Below, piece by piece: positions 25,568 to 33,646 of a stretch of DNA of 64,000 bases. Source of the stretch: Bradyrhizobium lupini (lineage in GTDB: Bacteria; Pseudomonadota; Alphaproteobacteria; Rhizobiales; Xanthobacteraceae); the NCBI RefSeq assembly GCF_040939785.1, contig NZ_CP162553.1, forward strand, positions 6,157,001-6,221,000. Direction: 5' to 3'. The translations under genes were made by a program, and so were the position numbers. Under the pieces are notes generated by a model. It was not told the DNA's origin. It was given only the letters and a program-made list of their open reading frames with translations, and ran no database searches. Every line of letters starts with the position of its first letter. Positions within the stretch are counted from its first letter, which is position 1.

Positions 25568-25656
25568 TTGACACGTCGGGCAAAACACTGGCAGAATAGC
25601 ATCATTGAGATGTGTTTGTTTTCGCCCGCGCCGGAGCTTTCCGCCGCGGGTTTTTT
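25568..25656 (+). ncRNA. Candidate small RNA cassette, copy 1
   Basis: A promoter-like TTGACA, an 18-base spacer and CAGAAT are followed about 30 bases later by CCCGCG/CGCGGG closing an inner CGGA/TCCG hairpin, then six T. The predicted transcript is about 50 nt. Sequence through CGTCGGGCAAAACACTGG and the following ATCATTGA is shared with copies at 28067 and 29001. It lies just upstream of the gene at 25711, so it could instead be an attenuated leader. Confidence 0.6.
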
Positions 25657-25710
25657 GCGTCTCCAACAACGTCACTAACTTGGGTTTCTTTTCAAAAAGC
25701 AGATTTTCAG

Positions 25711-26154
25711 ATGATTGAACCAGTGAAGAACAACCTTCTTTCCCAAAACGCTCTTGCGAGAGCTGCCGCGAGACGCGCTATCAAGCAGCGCACTTTGACT
25801 GAAATCAAATCCTTGGCGCGGACGCACACGGCGGTCGCCATGAAAACTCTGGTCCAGATCATGCGCGACAAGGAAGCTCCCGCGCATGCTCGTGTCGCAG
25901 CGGCCAATGCTATCCTCGATCGCGGTTGGGGCAAGCCGGTGCAGCCGATTGAGACTGAAGACGGCAAGCCCTTGGAATTCATTCACCGCATCGAGCGGGT
26001 CATCGTGCACCCCGGAGATAACACGACGATGGAGGCACATATCGAGGAGAGCGTGCAGAGAGTACCAATCAGCGTTCTCGGAAGCCTCGGCGCGACGTGC
26101 GATTCCGAGGCGCATTATGAAGAGCTTTGGCTACGTTCGCAGGAGCAGGCATGA
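25711..26154 (+). CDS. Hypothetical protein, 147 aa, phage-associated type
   Basis: The product begins MIEPVKNNLLSQNALARAAARRA and has a helical core, TLVQIMRDKEAPAHARVAAANAILDRGWGKP, that I associate with small proteins found near phage packaging genes; this association is from memory. The C-terminus is acidic. I preferred ATG 25711 over the start at 25612, which would overlap the RNA cassette. Its stop overlaps the next start (ATGA). Confidence 0.55.
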   Translation: MIEPVKNNLLSQNALARAAARRAIKQRTLTEIKSLARTHTAVAMKTLVQIMRDKEAPAHARVAAANAILDRGWGKPVQPIETEDGKPLEFIHRIERVIVHPGDNTTMEAHIEESVQRVPISVLGSLGATCDSEAHYEELWLRSQEQA

Positions 26155-26351
26155 GCGAAAGCTTCCAGAATCTGCGCCAACCACGTGTTGAGCCACGGCC
26201 AGAAGCCGAATGGCCGCGTTGGCTCTCCGACGCGCTCGCGTACAACCCAGAAACCCCCGCTACGGTGGTGGAGTCGCCACCCAGTTCGGTCTCATTGGAC
26301 AAGGACGAGCGACGCGACGTTCGGGTATTGCGCCGAGTCCCCAACCCTTGA
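26151..26351 (+). CDS. Small hypothetical protein, 66 aa
   Basis: The ATG overlaps the upstream stop and is preceded by AGGAG. The product is Pro-, Glu- and Arg-rich (PRVEPRPEAEWPRWLSDALAY) and probably mostly disordered. Coupling suggests it works with the 25711 protein. A strong hairpin terminator follows. Confidence 0.55.
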   Translation: MSESFQNLRQPRVEPRPEAEWPRWLSDALAYNPETPATVVESPPSSVSLDKDERRDVRVLRRVPNP

Positions 26352-26361
26352 TGTTCGAAGA

Positions 26362-26389
26362 AAGCCCGCGGCATACCGCGGGCTTCTTT
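26362..26389. terminator. Terminator between convergent genes
   Basis: AAGCCCGCGG, loop CATA and CCGCGGGCTT form a perfect 10-bp stem followed by CTTTG. It lies between the plus-strand pair and the minus-strand monooxygenase and could serve both. Confidence 0.75.
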
Positions 26390-26418
26390 GTCTCGACGGA
26401 GCGTCGGACGTACATGCC

Positions 26419-27942
26419 TCATGCCGCAGGCGGTCCGAACCACTTCGTCATCGCGTCCGCAAGTCCGTGTTGGCTCTCGTCTCCCACCCACGCCACATGA
26501 CCGTCGGGCCGCACCAGCACGGCACCTGGCGCTGCGACCTGTCCGATGACCGGAACCTCCCACCGTCCCTCGTAATCGGCGGCGATGAGGCTGATGCGAT
26601 CAGCCCAGGGGCGGACGTCGATGCCCCCGTCCTTGCCGAAATCGAGGAGGACGCCGCGCGCGCCGTGCAGCAGCGTGAACAGTCGCAACGGCCGCCCGTC
26701 CACCGTCAAATCGAGATCGGGCATGCGGCGCCCGAGCAGCGCGTGGCCTTGGCCGAGATCATAGTGCACGTCGAGCCCGCTCATCATCGCGCCAAAACGC
26801 TGGCGCGGCGCGTCCATGCCGAGCAGTTCGGCGACGACCTCGCGCGCGGCCTTGAGGCCGGCTTCTCCGCGGCGGAGCAGGGCGATCTGCGCCATGGTGT
26901 TGCGCAAGGTCCGCGCACCGACGGGGTGGCGCTCGGCGTAGTAGCTGTCGAGCAGGCTGTTCGGCGACAGGCCCTTGACCACTTGCGCGAGCTTCCAGCC
27001 GAGATTGACGGCGTCCTGCACGCCGATGTTGAGGCCTTGGCCGCCGACGGAATGATGGATATGCGCGGCATCGCCGGCGAGCAGCACGCGGCCCTTGCGG
27101 TAAGACACCGCCTGCCGTGCCGCATCGGTGAAACGGGAGATCCAGGACGGGTTGTGGAGTCCGAAGTCGGTACCGTAGACGGCGACGAGGGCTTCGCTGA
27201 GATCGCGGGGGCCGGGCGCGCCGGTGCGATCGAGCGTTGCTTCCGTCACGACCACCAGCACGCGCCCGCTCTCGGTTTTGCTGAGGCCGTGAAAGCCGAG
27301 CGCATCGTGGCGCAGGCCCCATGCCGGCTCGTCCCGCATCTCGACTTCGGCCATGAGGTTGCTCAGCGTCGGCTCGGAGCCTGCGAAGTCGATGCCGGCG
27401 GCCTTGCGCACCAGGCTGCGGCCGCCGTCGCAGCCGACCAGATAATTCGCGCGCAAGGCCTCGCCGCCGGACAGCGTCACGTCGATGCCGGTCTCGTCCT
27501 GCGCAAAATCCGTCACCTCGCGATTGCGATAGATCGGCACCGCGAGCTCGCTGACCCAGTCGGCCAGGATGCGCTCGATGTGGCTCTGCCGCAGTGCCAG
27601 CCCGTAAGCGTGCCGGGTGGGGAGGTCGCTAATGTCGAGCCTGGTCCAGGCGAAGCCCGCGAGCTGGGTGATCTGTCCTTCGCGCAGGAAACGATCCGCG
27701 ACGCCGCGCTGGTCGAGGATCTCGATGCTGCGCGCGTGCAAGCCGCCGGCGCGCGTGCCGACCAGTTCCTGATCGGCGCGCCGTTCGACCACGGCGACGT
27801 CGATATCCGCCAGCGCGAGCTCGGCGGCCAGCATCAGGCCGGTCGGGCCGCCGCCGGCGATCACGACGGCGTGGTCTTCGTGGCGGGCGCCGGCGCGTTT
27901 GGCGTGGCCGCGCGTCCGGGATGTCGGAAGCAGTACAGGCAT
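26419..27942 (-). CDS. FAD-dependent aromatic monooxygenase (PheA/TfdB type), 507 aa
   Basis: Single-component flavoprotein hydroxylase. The FAD-binding GxGxxG appears as VVIAGGGPTGLMLAAELA (about residues 26-43). The second FAD motif is GRVLLAGDAAHIHHSVGGQGLNIGVQDA (about residues 285-312), and GCDGGRS links them. The C-terminal 130 residues fit the thioredoxin-like domain of phenol hydroxylase-type enzymes. An internal start nearer the Rossmann motif is possible. The gene stands alone, and no substrate can be inferred. Confidence 0.85.
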   Translation of the reverse strand: MPVLLPTSRTRGHAKRAGARHEDHAVVIAGGGPTGLMLAAELALADIDVAVVERRADQELVGTRAGGLHARSIEILDQRGVADRFLREGQITQLAGFAWTRLDISDLPTRHAYGLALRQSHIERILADWVSELAVPIYRNREVTDFAQDETGIDVTLSGGEALRANYLVGCDGGRSLVRKAAGIDFAGSEPTLSNLMAEVEMRDEPAWGLRHDALGFHGLSKTESGRVLVVVTEATLDRTGAPGPRDLSEALVAVYGTDFGLHNPSWISRFTDAARQAVSYRKGRVLLAGDAAHIHHSVGGQGLNIGVQDAVNLGWKLAQVVKGLSPNSLLDSYYAERHPVGARTLRNTMAQIALLRRGEAGLKAAREVVAELLGMDAPRQRFGAMMSGLDVHYDLGQGHALLGRRMPDLDLTVDGRPLRLFTLLHGARGVLLDFGKDGGIDVRPWADRISLIAADYEGRWEVPVIGQVAAPGAVLVRPDGHVAWVGDESQHGLADAMTKWFGPPAA

Positions 27943-28066
27943 GTGAGACCCCTCGGGATGGTGTTCGGGTCGAGGGTTCTACGGCAGGGTCGGGGGCTTG
28001 AAGCAAGCCCGTTGCACACCACATATCTAAGTGGGGAGAGGGAATTCCTTGTCCGCGTTCGCCGCG

Positions 28067-28154
28067 TTGACACGTCGGGCAAAACACCGGCATAATGCCA
28101 TCATCGAAAATGAGTTTGGTTCAACCCGCGCGGATGCGATCCGCCGCGGGTTTT
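28067..28154 (+). ncRNA. Candidate small RNA cassette, copy 2
   Basis: TTGACA (28067), an 18-base spacer and CATAAT (28091), then CATCATCGAA and a hairpin CCCGCG-CGGA/TCCG-C-CGCGGG followed by TTTTGTTTT. This is the best promoter of the three copies. It lies between two minus-strand genes, so it does not lead into a downstream plus-strand gene, which favours a free RNA over a leader. Confidence 0.65.
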
Positions 28155-28211
28155 GTTTTGGGCTTTTGGCTTTCAGACTTTTTGGCTTGCGATGTTTCGG
28201 TCTTGCGAGCT

Positions 28212-28556
28212 TCAGCAGATGCCGACGGTGCGCCGCATGGTGCTGGCGAGTTCCTCGAACGAGAACGGCTTTCTGATCATGGGAAGGCCGTCACGCCGGG
28301 GCTCACGCCCCGACAATTGCAGGATCTTCAGCTCCGGGCGGTCTCGCCTGGCCAGCTCGGCCAGTTCATGACCGTCCATGCCGGGCATGTTGATGTCCGT
28401 GATGAGGATGGAGATGTCCTGGTTGTGCGCGAGCTGGTCGAGCGCATCCGGGCCGCTCCGGGAGCTGATGACGTCGCAACCGAGATCTTCCAGCATGCCG
28501 ACGATGACGTCGAGCACGCCGGGATCGTCGTCAACAACCAGTACAGTATGGCTCAT
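28212..28556 (-). CDS. Single-domain response regulator (receiver), 114 aa
   Basis: A stand-alone CheY-like receiver. The acidic pair is in VLVVDDDPG (residues 5-13), the phospho-acceptor Asp in ILITDINMPGMDG, and the conserved Lys in MIRKPFSFEEL. There is no output domain. The ATG at 28556 is supported by AGGAGGAA upstream. No cognate kinase is seen in the window. Confidence 0.88.
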   Translation of the reverse strand: MSHTVLVVDDDPGVLDVIVGMLEDLGCDVISSRSGPDALDQLAHNQDISILITDINMPGMDGHELAELARRDRPELKILQLSGREPRRDGLPMIRKPFSFEELASTMRRTVGIC

Positions 28557-28664
28557 CGCACAACGTTCCTCCTGATGAAGGAATAAACGCGCCCGCCTTG
28601 GCGTAAGTTCCGGTACGGCGTGGTCGAACGAGCGATGTTGGACTCCTCGTGCAAAGCACAAGGC

Positions 28665-28862
28665 CTAATCATCCTTCGAGAGATCGCCGGGCCTGGTGGG
28701 AAGATCGATGGCTCCGCCTTCGCCGTGAACGAGATCACGGTTCTGGTCCTCGGTTTCGTCAGCGTCCGGGATGATGGCCTCTCGCGTGTCGGGCTCCCCG
28801 TCGATGCGCGGCTTCTGGCCCGGCCAGTCCCGCGATGTTTTCGGTGTCATGTTCAATGTCAT
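28665..28862 (-). CDS. Small acidic hypothetical protein, 65 aa
   Basis: An excellent AGGAGGA site precedes ATG 28862. The product is highly polar, rich in Asp, Glu and Pro (DTREAIIPDADETEDQNRDL) and probably disordered. Short acidic proteins like this occur in Bradyrhizobium as far as I recall; function unknown. Confidence 0.6.
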   Translation of the reverse strand: MTLNMTPKTSRDWPGQKPRIDGEPDTREAIIPDADETEDQNRDLVHGEGGAIDLPTRPGDLSKDD

Positions 28863-28909
28863 TGGTCGATCCTCCTGACCGGCTAACGCGGGCAGGGACG
28901 GTTCGTTCG

Positions 28910-28945
28910 TTGACACGTCAGGCGAAACGCCGGCAGCCCGACTGG
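28910..28945 (+). repeat. Decayed copy of the small-RNA cassette promoter
   Basis: TTGACACGTCAGGCGAAACG resembles the other cassette promoters, but the -10 position reads CAGCCC and no hairpin follows. It lies 90 bases upstream of copy 3. Confidence 0.5.
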
Positions 28946-29000
28946 AATTGACTTTCCGAAGGTCTCCGTCGGCTTTAATTCGCAAAAATCGAAATAGAGC

Positions 29001-29088
29001 TTGACCCGTCGGGCAAAACACTGGCATAGTGGCATCATCGAAGAGTTCGCAATGCCCGCGCGGGACAAAATCCGCCGCGGGCTTTTTC
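29001..29088 (+). ncRNA. Candidate small RNA cassette, copy 3
   Basis: TTGACC (29001), an 18-base spacer and CATAGT (29025), then GGCATCATCGAA and the hairpin GCCCGCG/CGCGGGC with an AC-rich loop and TTTTTC. The outer stem has one more pair than in the other copies. It lies 180 bases upstream of the gene at 29271. Confidence 0.6.
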
Positions 29089-29270
29089 GTATCCCATTTT
29101 CGGAATCGGACGGCGGGCCACGCATCACGGCCACGCACTCGCTTGAAACGCGTTGAGGGAGCGCCGATCGGCGTGCCGCCGTCCGTACCATTGCTGGCCG
29201 CGCACGCGCGAACGTGCCGGCCCGGTCTCCGGTCGCGGAAATCGGGCATTGGCGGGAGCCGGACAAATTG

Positions 29271-29444
29271 ATGGGCTATTGCGTCGCGCTTTACTTCGCG
29301 AAACTCCTGGTCTGGGACAAGGTCCTCGGCTTTGGTTCCACCGACGCCCTCGCGGGCTTTGCGGCGATCACGGCCAATCTGGTTGTCTCCTTCTACTTCA
29401 CCAAGCGCGGCTTCGAGAACTTTGAAAGGATCATCAAGCGGTGA
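29271..29444 (+). CDS. Small membrane protein, 57 aa
   Basis: Two hydrophobic segments (ALYFAKLLVW, then FAAITANLVVSFYF) end in a basic tail, RGFENFERIIKR. ATG 29271 follows GGGAG at moderate distance. The stop overlaps the next start (GTGA). The paired arrangement resembles small holin-like or phage accessory membrane proteins; this is inference. Confidence 0.55.
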   Translation: MGYCVALYFAKLLVWDKVLGFGSTDALAGFAAITANLVVSFYFTKRGFENFERIIKR

Positions 29445-29740
29445 AGATGGCGGATGACGAAATCAGGGCGATCGTTGCCGAGATGCTGGCTGAGCAACAT
29501 AGGCTTCAGCAGGCGAACATTGATGCCATCGTATTGCGGACGGTGGCATCGGTGCTGGCGTCTTTCGGAATTGATAATGACGATCGAAAGGAGCTAAGGG
29601 CGGATTTTCAGCATCTGCGCCGATGGCGAACGAGCGTCGAGCAGGCGCAGAGCTACACGCTCAAGGCCGTGATTACGGTGATCGCCACCGGTCTGATGGG
29701 TGTGGTTGGGCTAAGCGTCAAGGTCGTGCTCGGCAAGTGA
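29441..29740 (+). CDS. Small protein with C-terminal membrane anchor, 99 aa
   Basis: A helical, charged N-terminal two-thirds (DDEIRAIVAEMLAEQHRLQQANIDAI, then KELRADFQHLRRWRTSVEQ) is followed by one membrane span (AVITVIATGLMGVVGLSVKVVL). The pattern resembles phage-associated DUF6127-type proteins. GTG start overlapping the preceding stop; translationally coupled to the membrane protein at 29271. Confidence 0.6.
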   Translation: MKMADDEIRAIVAEMLAEQHRLQQANIDAIVLRTVASVLASFGIDNDDRKELRADFQHLRRWRTSVEQAQSYTLKAVITVIATGLMGVVGLSVKVVLGK

Positions 29741-29802
29741 GCCTCAGCCACGACGACATTGCTGCATTCCACTCACGTCGTCCTTACCCAACGGACCGTC
29801 TC

Positions 29803-30231
29803 ATGTACAGAATTCGCATCGTCGATGCATCCGATGACGACATCGTCGATACATTGGCCGATCTGCATCAGTTGACGTTCTTCGATGCGGCTCCCTTGCC
29901 GCAATTCGAGCCAGGGGCGTGGTGGCTTGCCTATCACGGCGCTGAGCCAGTAGCCTTCGCCGGTATCGTGCCGTCAACGCACATTCGAAATGGCGGTTAT
30001 TTCTCCAGAGTCGGTGTGTTGCAGCGGCACCGGGGACGTGACCTCCAGTGCAGGCTGATGCGGGTGATGGAGGCAAGGGCACGGCGTATTGGATGGGACA
30101 GCATCGTCTCGGATACGACGGACAATCCGGTGTCTGCCAATAATTTCATCCGGGCGGGCTATCGGCTCTTCGAACCCCATGTGCCCTGGGCTTGGCCGCA
30201 TACGCTTTACTGGCGAAAGCGGCTTCGCTGA
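29803..30231 (+). CDS. GNAT-family acetyltransferase, 142 aa
   Basis: The acetyl-CoA-binding region reads YFSRVGVLQRHRGRDLQCRLMRVMEARARRIG, matching GNAT motif A (VxxxxRGxG/DLxxxL). It is followed by VSDTTDNPVSANNFIRAGYRLF, the motif B region in which a side chain contacts the pantetheine. The start is ATG 29803. The substrate is unknown. A strong terminator lies downstream. Confidence 0.8.
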   Translation: MYRIRIVDASDDDIVDTLADLHQLTFFDAAPLPQFEPGAWWLAYHGAEPVAFAGIVPSTHIRNGGYFSRVGVLQRHRGRDLQCRLMRVMEARARRIGWDSIVSDTTDNPVSANNFIRAGYRLFEPHVPWAWPHTLYWRKRLR

Positions 30232-30318
30232 GCGAATGGGGTCATGTTTCCCGTGATGCGGAACGCGATTCCCGCAACGGAAAATGGCTCGCGGGATGAA
30301 GCGCACACGGAACGTTCA

Positions 30319-30354
30319 AGGGCCCGGCAGCTTGACAGCTGCCGGGCCCTTTTT
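30319..30354 (+). terminator. Rho-independent terminator after the GNAT gene
   Basis: GGGCCCGGCAGCT, loop TGAC and AGCTGCCGGGCCC form a 13-bp perfect stem followed by TTTTT. Confidence 0.93.
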
Positions 30355-30465
30355 GCGTATTGAAGCGATGCGGGCGGAGCACTTGCGAATTCAGCGGTGC
30401 CGGGCTTTAAGTTTGCTCCTGCGGGAAATTCGGCAACCATAAGCCGATGTAAGGGAGCGCCGTCG

Positions 30466-31734
30466 ATGCCCACCAAGCCTCAATTGCCGGAACGTTCGTC
30501 GCGGGCGACGGGCGCGCCTACCGCGCTCGATGGTCTGCTGGTCGTCGATTTCACCCGTGTGGTTGCCGGCCCGGCCTGTACGCAGACGCTTGCTGATTTC
30601 GGCGCGCACGTCATCAAGATCGAGAATCCAGACGGAGGCGATGACACGCGTGCGTATGAACACGCCGAGATCGGTGGAGAGAGTGCTGCCTATCTGAGCC
30701 TCAATCGCAACAAGCGTGGCATCACGCTCGACCTTACCGTGCCCGAGGCTCGTGAGATCGCGCTGGACTTGATTCGCAAGGCCGACGTGGTCGTCGAGAA
30801 CTTCTCCAGCGGGGTCATGAAGAAATTTGGCCTGGACTATGAAGCTGTTGCGCCGCTCAATCCGCGGCTGGTCTATTGCTCGATCTCCGCCTACGGGCGC
30901 ACCGGGCCGTTTGCCTCGCGTCCCGGCTTTGATCCGATCACGCAGGCGGAAAGCGGCTTCATGTCGCTCAACGGATTTGCCGATGGCCCGGCGGTTCGCA
31001 CCGGCCCTCCGATCGTGGACATGGCGACGGGGATGTCTGCCTGCAACGCCATCCTGATGGCGCTGTTGGCGCGGGATCGGCTCGGTCACGGCCAGCATGT
31101 CGAGGTCGCCCTGTTCGACGTCGCGATGGGCATGACCGGTTTCTATGGCATGGCCTATCTGATCAACGGCGAAAACCCCGGCCGGTTTGGTAATTCGCCG
31201 AGTGGCTCTCCTACCGTCGGCGTGTACGAGGCCTCCGATGGACCGCTTTACATGGCCTGCGCGAACGACCGGCTCTATCGCCGGCTCGTTGTTGAGGTGC
31301 TGAACCGGCCCGATCTCATCACCGATCCGCAGTTTGCAACGCGCAAAGCCCGCTCCGAGCACAAGGAACTTCTGCGAGCAGCCATCGCGGAGGTCTTTGC
31401 AAGCGATACCCTCGAGAACTGGATGGCGAAGATGAAGCTGGCCAATATCCCGGTCGGCTATCTCCGGACGGTCGAGGAGGGGTTCAATGCACCGGAGGCG
31501 CGAGAGCGCCATCGCTTGAACCGGATTCCACATCGTACGGCAGAGTGGGTCCCGAACATCGAGCCGCCGATTACCATGAGCTTGACCGGCTCGATTGATC
31601 CTGTGGCTGCTCCATTGCTGGGCGAGCACACGGAGCAGGTCTTGAGTGATACGCTCGGTTACGACGAGCGTCGGATCTTGGAGTTCAACCAAAAGGGGGC
31701 TTTTGGATCGGGCAAGTCATCGGTGCAGGTTTGA
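30466..31734 (+). CDS. CoA transferase family III (CaiB/BaiF type), 422 aa
   Basis: Family III CoA transferases move CoA between acids through an Asp-bound thioester. The N-terminal domain has DGLLVVDFTRVVAGPACTQTLADFGAHVIKIENPDGGDDTR. NRNKRGITLDL follows, and the catalytic Asp is expected in GPPIVDMATGM (about residue 188). The ATG at 30466 follows GGGAG. It opens a plus-strand catabolic cluster, so it probably activates or exchanges CoA on an aromatic or dicarboxylic acid intermediate. Confidence 0.9.
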   Translation: MPTKPQLPERSSRATGAPTALDGLLVVDFTRVVAGPACTQTLADFGAHVIKIENPDGGDDTRAYEHAEIGGESAAYLSLNRNKRGITLDLTVPEAREIALDLIRKADVVVENFSSGVMKKFGLDYEAVAPLNPRLVYCSISAYGRTGPFASRPGFDPITQAESGFMSLNGFADGPAVRTGPPIVDMATGMSACNAILMALLARDRLGHGQHVEVALFDVAMGMTGFYGMAYLINGENPGRFGNSPSGSPTVGVYEASDGPLYMACANDRLYRRLVVEVLNRPDLITDPQFATRKARSEHKELLRAAIAEVFASDTLENWMAKMKLANIPVGYLRTVEEGFNAPEARERHRLNRIPHRTAEWVPNIEPPITMSLTGSIDPVAAPLLGEHTEQVLSDTLGYDERRILEFNQKGAFGSGKSSVQV

Positions 31735-31840
31735 GCCCAAGCGGTCGTTCCCTTGGGACGTGCAAATCGCGCCTTAGCGCTGCATCCGCTTGATTTGGCA
31801 AGGGTCTCGCCGCATAAATGCATGAAAGCGAGGGATACGA

Positions 31841-33070
31841 ATGGCGCCTGGTCAAGAGCCGAGCGTGGGCCGGCCCGCGGCGGTGCAATCCGATGAACCT
31901 GCCCATGCGGCAATGATCGCGAAGGCCCGGGCGCTCGTCCCACGGCTGCGGGAGCGGGCGGCGCGGACGGAGGAGTTGCGGCATCTGCCGCCGGAAACCG
32001 AGAAGGATCTGCACGACGCCGGCCTGTTCCGGATGCTTCAGCCTAGGCGCATTGGCGGCGCCGAGCTCGATTATGTCGCCTTGATCGATTGCGCGGACCT
32101 GCTCGGACAAGCGGACGCCTCGGTGGCATGGAATCTGGCCAATCTGGCGAGCCATCACTGGATGCTCGGCATGTTCGAGCCGACGGCGCAGGATCTGGTC
32201 TGGAGTCGTGATCCGGACACGCTGATCGCGTCCTCGTTCATTTTTCCGGCCGGACGTGCCACGCGAGTTGAGGGCGGATACCGGCTCCACGGCAGCTGGC
32301 CGTTCTCCTCGGGCGTTGCCTCCTGCGCGTGGAACATGCTTGCAAGCGTGGTCTACTCCGACGATGAGGCAGACGGCATCGAGTATCGGATATTTCTGCT
32401 GCCGAAAGCCGACTACAAGGTCCTCGACACATGGAATGTCGCGGGGCTGCGCGGGACAGGGTCCTGCGACGTGGAGGTCAGGGACGCTTTCGTGCCCGAC
32501 GACATGACAGTCGCGGTCGGCGATCTTGACGGCGGTCCGACTCCGGGAAGCAAGCTCAATCCCAACCCGCTGTATGCGCTCCCGGTGTTCTCGCTGTTTC
32601 CCTACGTTCTCTCCGGCGTCGCGCTGGGGAACGCGCAGGCGTGTCTCGACGATTATGCGGAGGTCGTCCGTCATCGCATTTCCACCTACAACCACGCCAG
32701 GCTGAGCGACTTTCAAAGCACCCAGATCAAGATCGCGGAGGCGTCGGCGAAGATCGACGCTGCACGCCTGATCATGCGCTCGGCCTGTCTGAATGCCATG
32801 GAGGATGCACGGCGGGGTCATATCCCCGATATGGCGACCAAGACCAGATATCGGCGCGACGGCGCCTTTTCAGTGAACTTCTGCACGGATGCGGTGTCGA
32901 TGCTGTTTGCCGCGAGCGGAGCACGGGGCCTGTTCACGACGGGCGCGTTGCAGCGGCAGTTCCGCGATGCGCACGCGATCAACTCGCATCTCGCGTTCAA
33001 TTTCGATGCGGCCGGGACCAATTATGGACGCGTGGCGCTGGGGCTGCCGTCCGAGAATCTCACGCTGTGA
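31841..33070 (+). CDS. Acyl-CoA dehydrogenase-fold flavin monooxygenase, oxygenase component
   Basis: The 409-residue product belongs to the acyl-CoA-dehydrogenase-like oxygenases (HsaA/HpaH, group D) that use reduced flavin supplied by a partner. It has the family features of this group: DLLGQADASVAWNLANLASHHWMLGMF, GYRLHGSWPFSSGV and GLRGTGSCDVEVRDAFVP. The catalytic Glu of true dehydrogenases is not apparent. The next gene, nine bases downstream, is the flavin reductase. Substrate unknown; hydroxylation of a phenolic or N-heteroaromatic ring is likely. Confidence 0.85.
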   Translation: MAPGQEPSVGRPAAVQSDEPAHAAMIAKARALVPRLRERAARTEELRHLPPETEKDLHDAGLFRMLQPRRIGGAELDYVALIDCADLLGQADASVAWNLANLASHHWMLGMFEPTAQDLVWSRDPDTLIASSFIFPAGRATRVEGGYRLHGSWPFSSGVASCAWNMLASVVYSDDEADGIEYRIFLLPKADYKVLDTWNVAGLRGTGSCDVEVRDAFVPDDMTVAVGDLDGGPTPGSKLNPNPLYALPVFSLFPYVLSGVALGNAQACLDDYAEVVRHRISTYNHARLSDFQSTQIKIAEASAKIDAARLIMRSACLNAMEDARRGHIPDMATKTRYRRDGAFSVNFCTDAVSMLFAASGARGLFTTGALQRQFRDAHAINSHLAFNFDAAGTNYGRVALGLPSENLTL

Positions 33071-33079
33071 GGCCGGCCG

Positions 33080-33631
33080 ATGAATGATCTGCCGAAGCAG
33101 CCGGCCGTTCCCGATCCGGCCAACGAACTCGCGAGCGACAGCTCGCCGATCGATCCCCGCGATTTTCGCAGCGCGCTCGGCACCTACGCCACGGGGGTGA
33201 CGATCATCACGGCCGCGGCTCCCGACGGCAAGCCCTATGGCCTGACGTGCAATTCGTTCGCCTCGGTCTCGCTGAATCCGCCGCTGGTTCTTTGGAGCCT
33301 CGTCGTCTATTCCTCTAGTCTGACCATCTTCCAGAACGCCAGTCATTTCACGGTCAACGTTCTTGGCGTTTCGCAACAGGCGCTTGCGAGCAAATTCGCC
33401 AAGTCGTCTGATGACAAGTTCACCGGTGTCGAGTGGACGCCGGGCCTCGGCAACGCGCCGGTGCTCGCCGAGAGCGTCGCCAATTTTCAATGCCGCTCGG
33501 TCAATCGCTATTACGGCGGCGACCACGTGATCTTTCTCGGCGCGGTCGAGGCCTATACTTACGATGCGAAGGAGCCGCTGCTCTTCGCGCGAGGTGCGTT
33601 TGGCCGATTTCTTGCCGACGAGCGCAAGTAG
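33080..33631 (+). CDS. Flavin reductase partner of the two-component monooxygenase
   Basis: The 183-residue product is a flavin reductase-like (HpaC/HsaB) domain: FRSALGTYATGVTIITAAAPDGKPYGLTCNSFASVSLNPPLVLWSL is the FMN-binding signature, and GGDHVIFLGAVEAYTY is near the end. It reduces FMN or FAD with NAD(P)H and hands it to the 31841 oxygenase. The start is ATG 33080. Confidence 0.9.
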   Translation: MNDLPKQPAVPDPANELASDSSPIDPRDFRSALGTYATGVTIITAAAPDGKPYGLTCNSFASVSLNPPLVLWSLVVYSSSLTIFQNASHFTVNVLGVSQQALASKFAKSSDDKFTGVEWTPGLGNAPVLAESVANFQCRSVNRYYGGDHVIFLGAVEAYTYDAKEPLLFARGAFGRFLADERK

Positions 33632-33646
33632 TCACTCCAAGCGTGC

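Noticed and set aside
26185..28095. A 636-codon open frame on the plus strand
   Set aside because: Antisense to the FAD monooxygenase, whose motifs are clear on the other strand.
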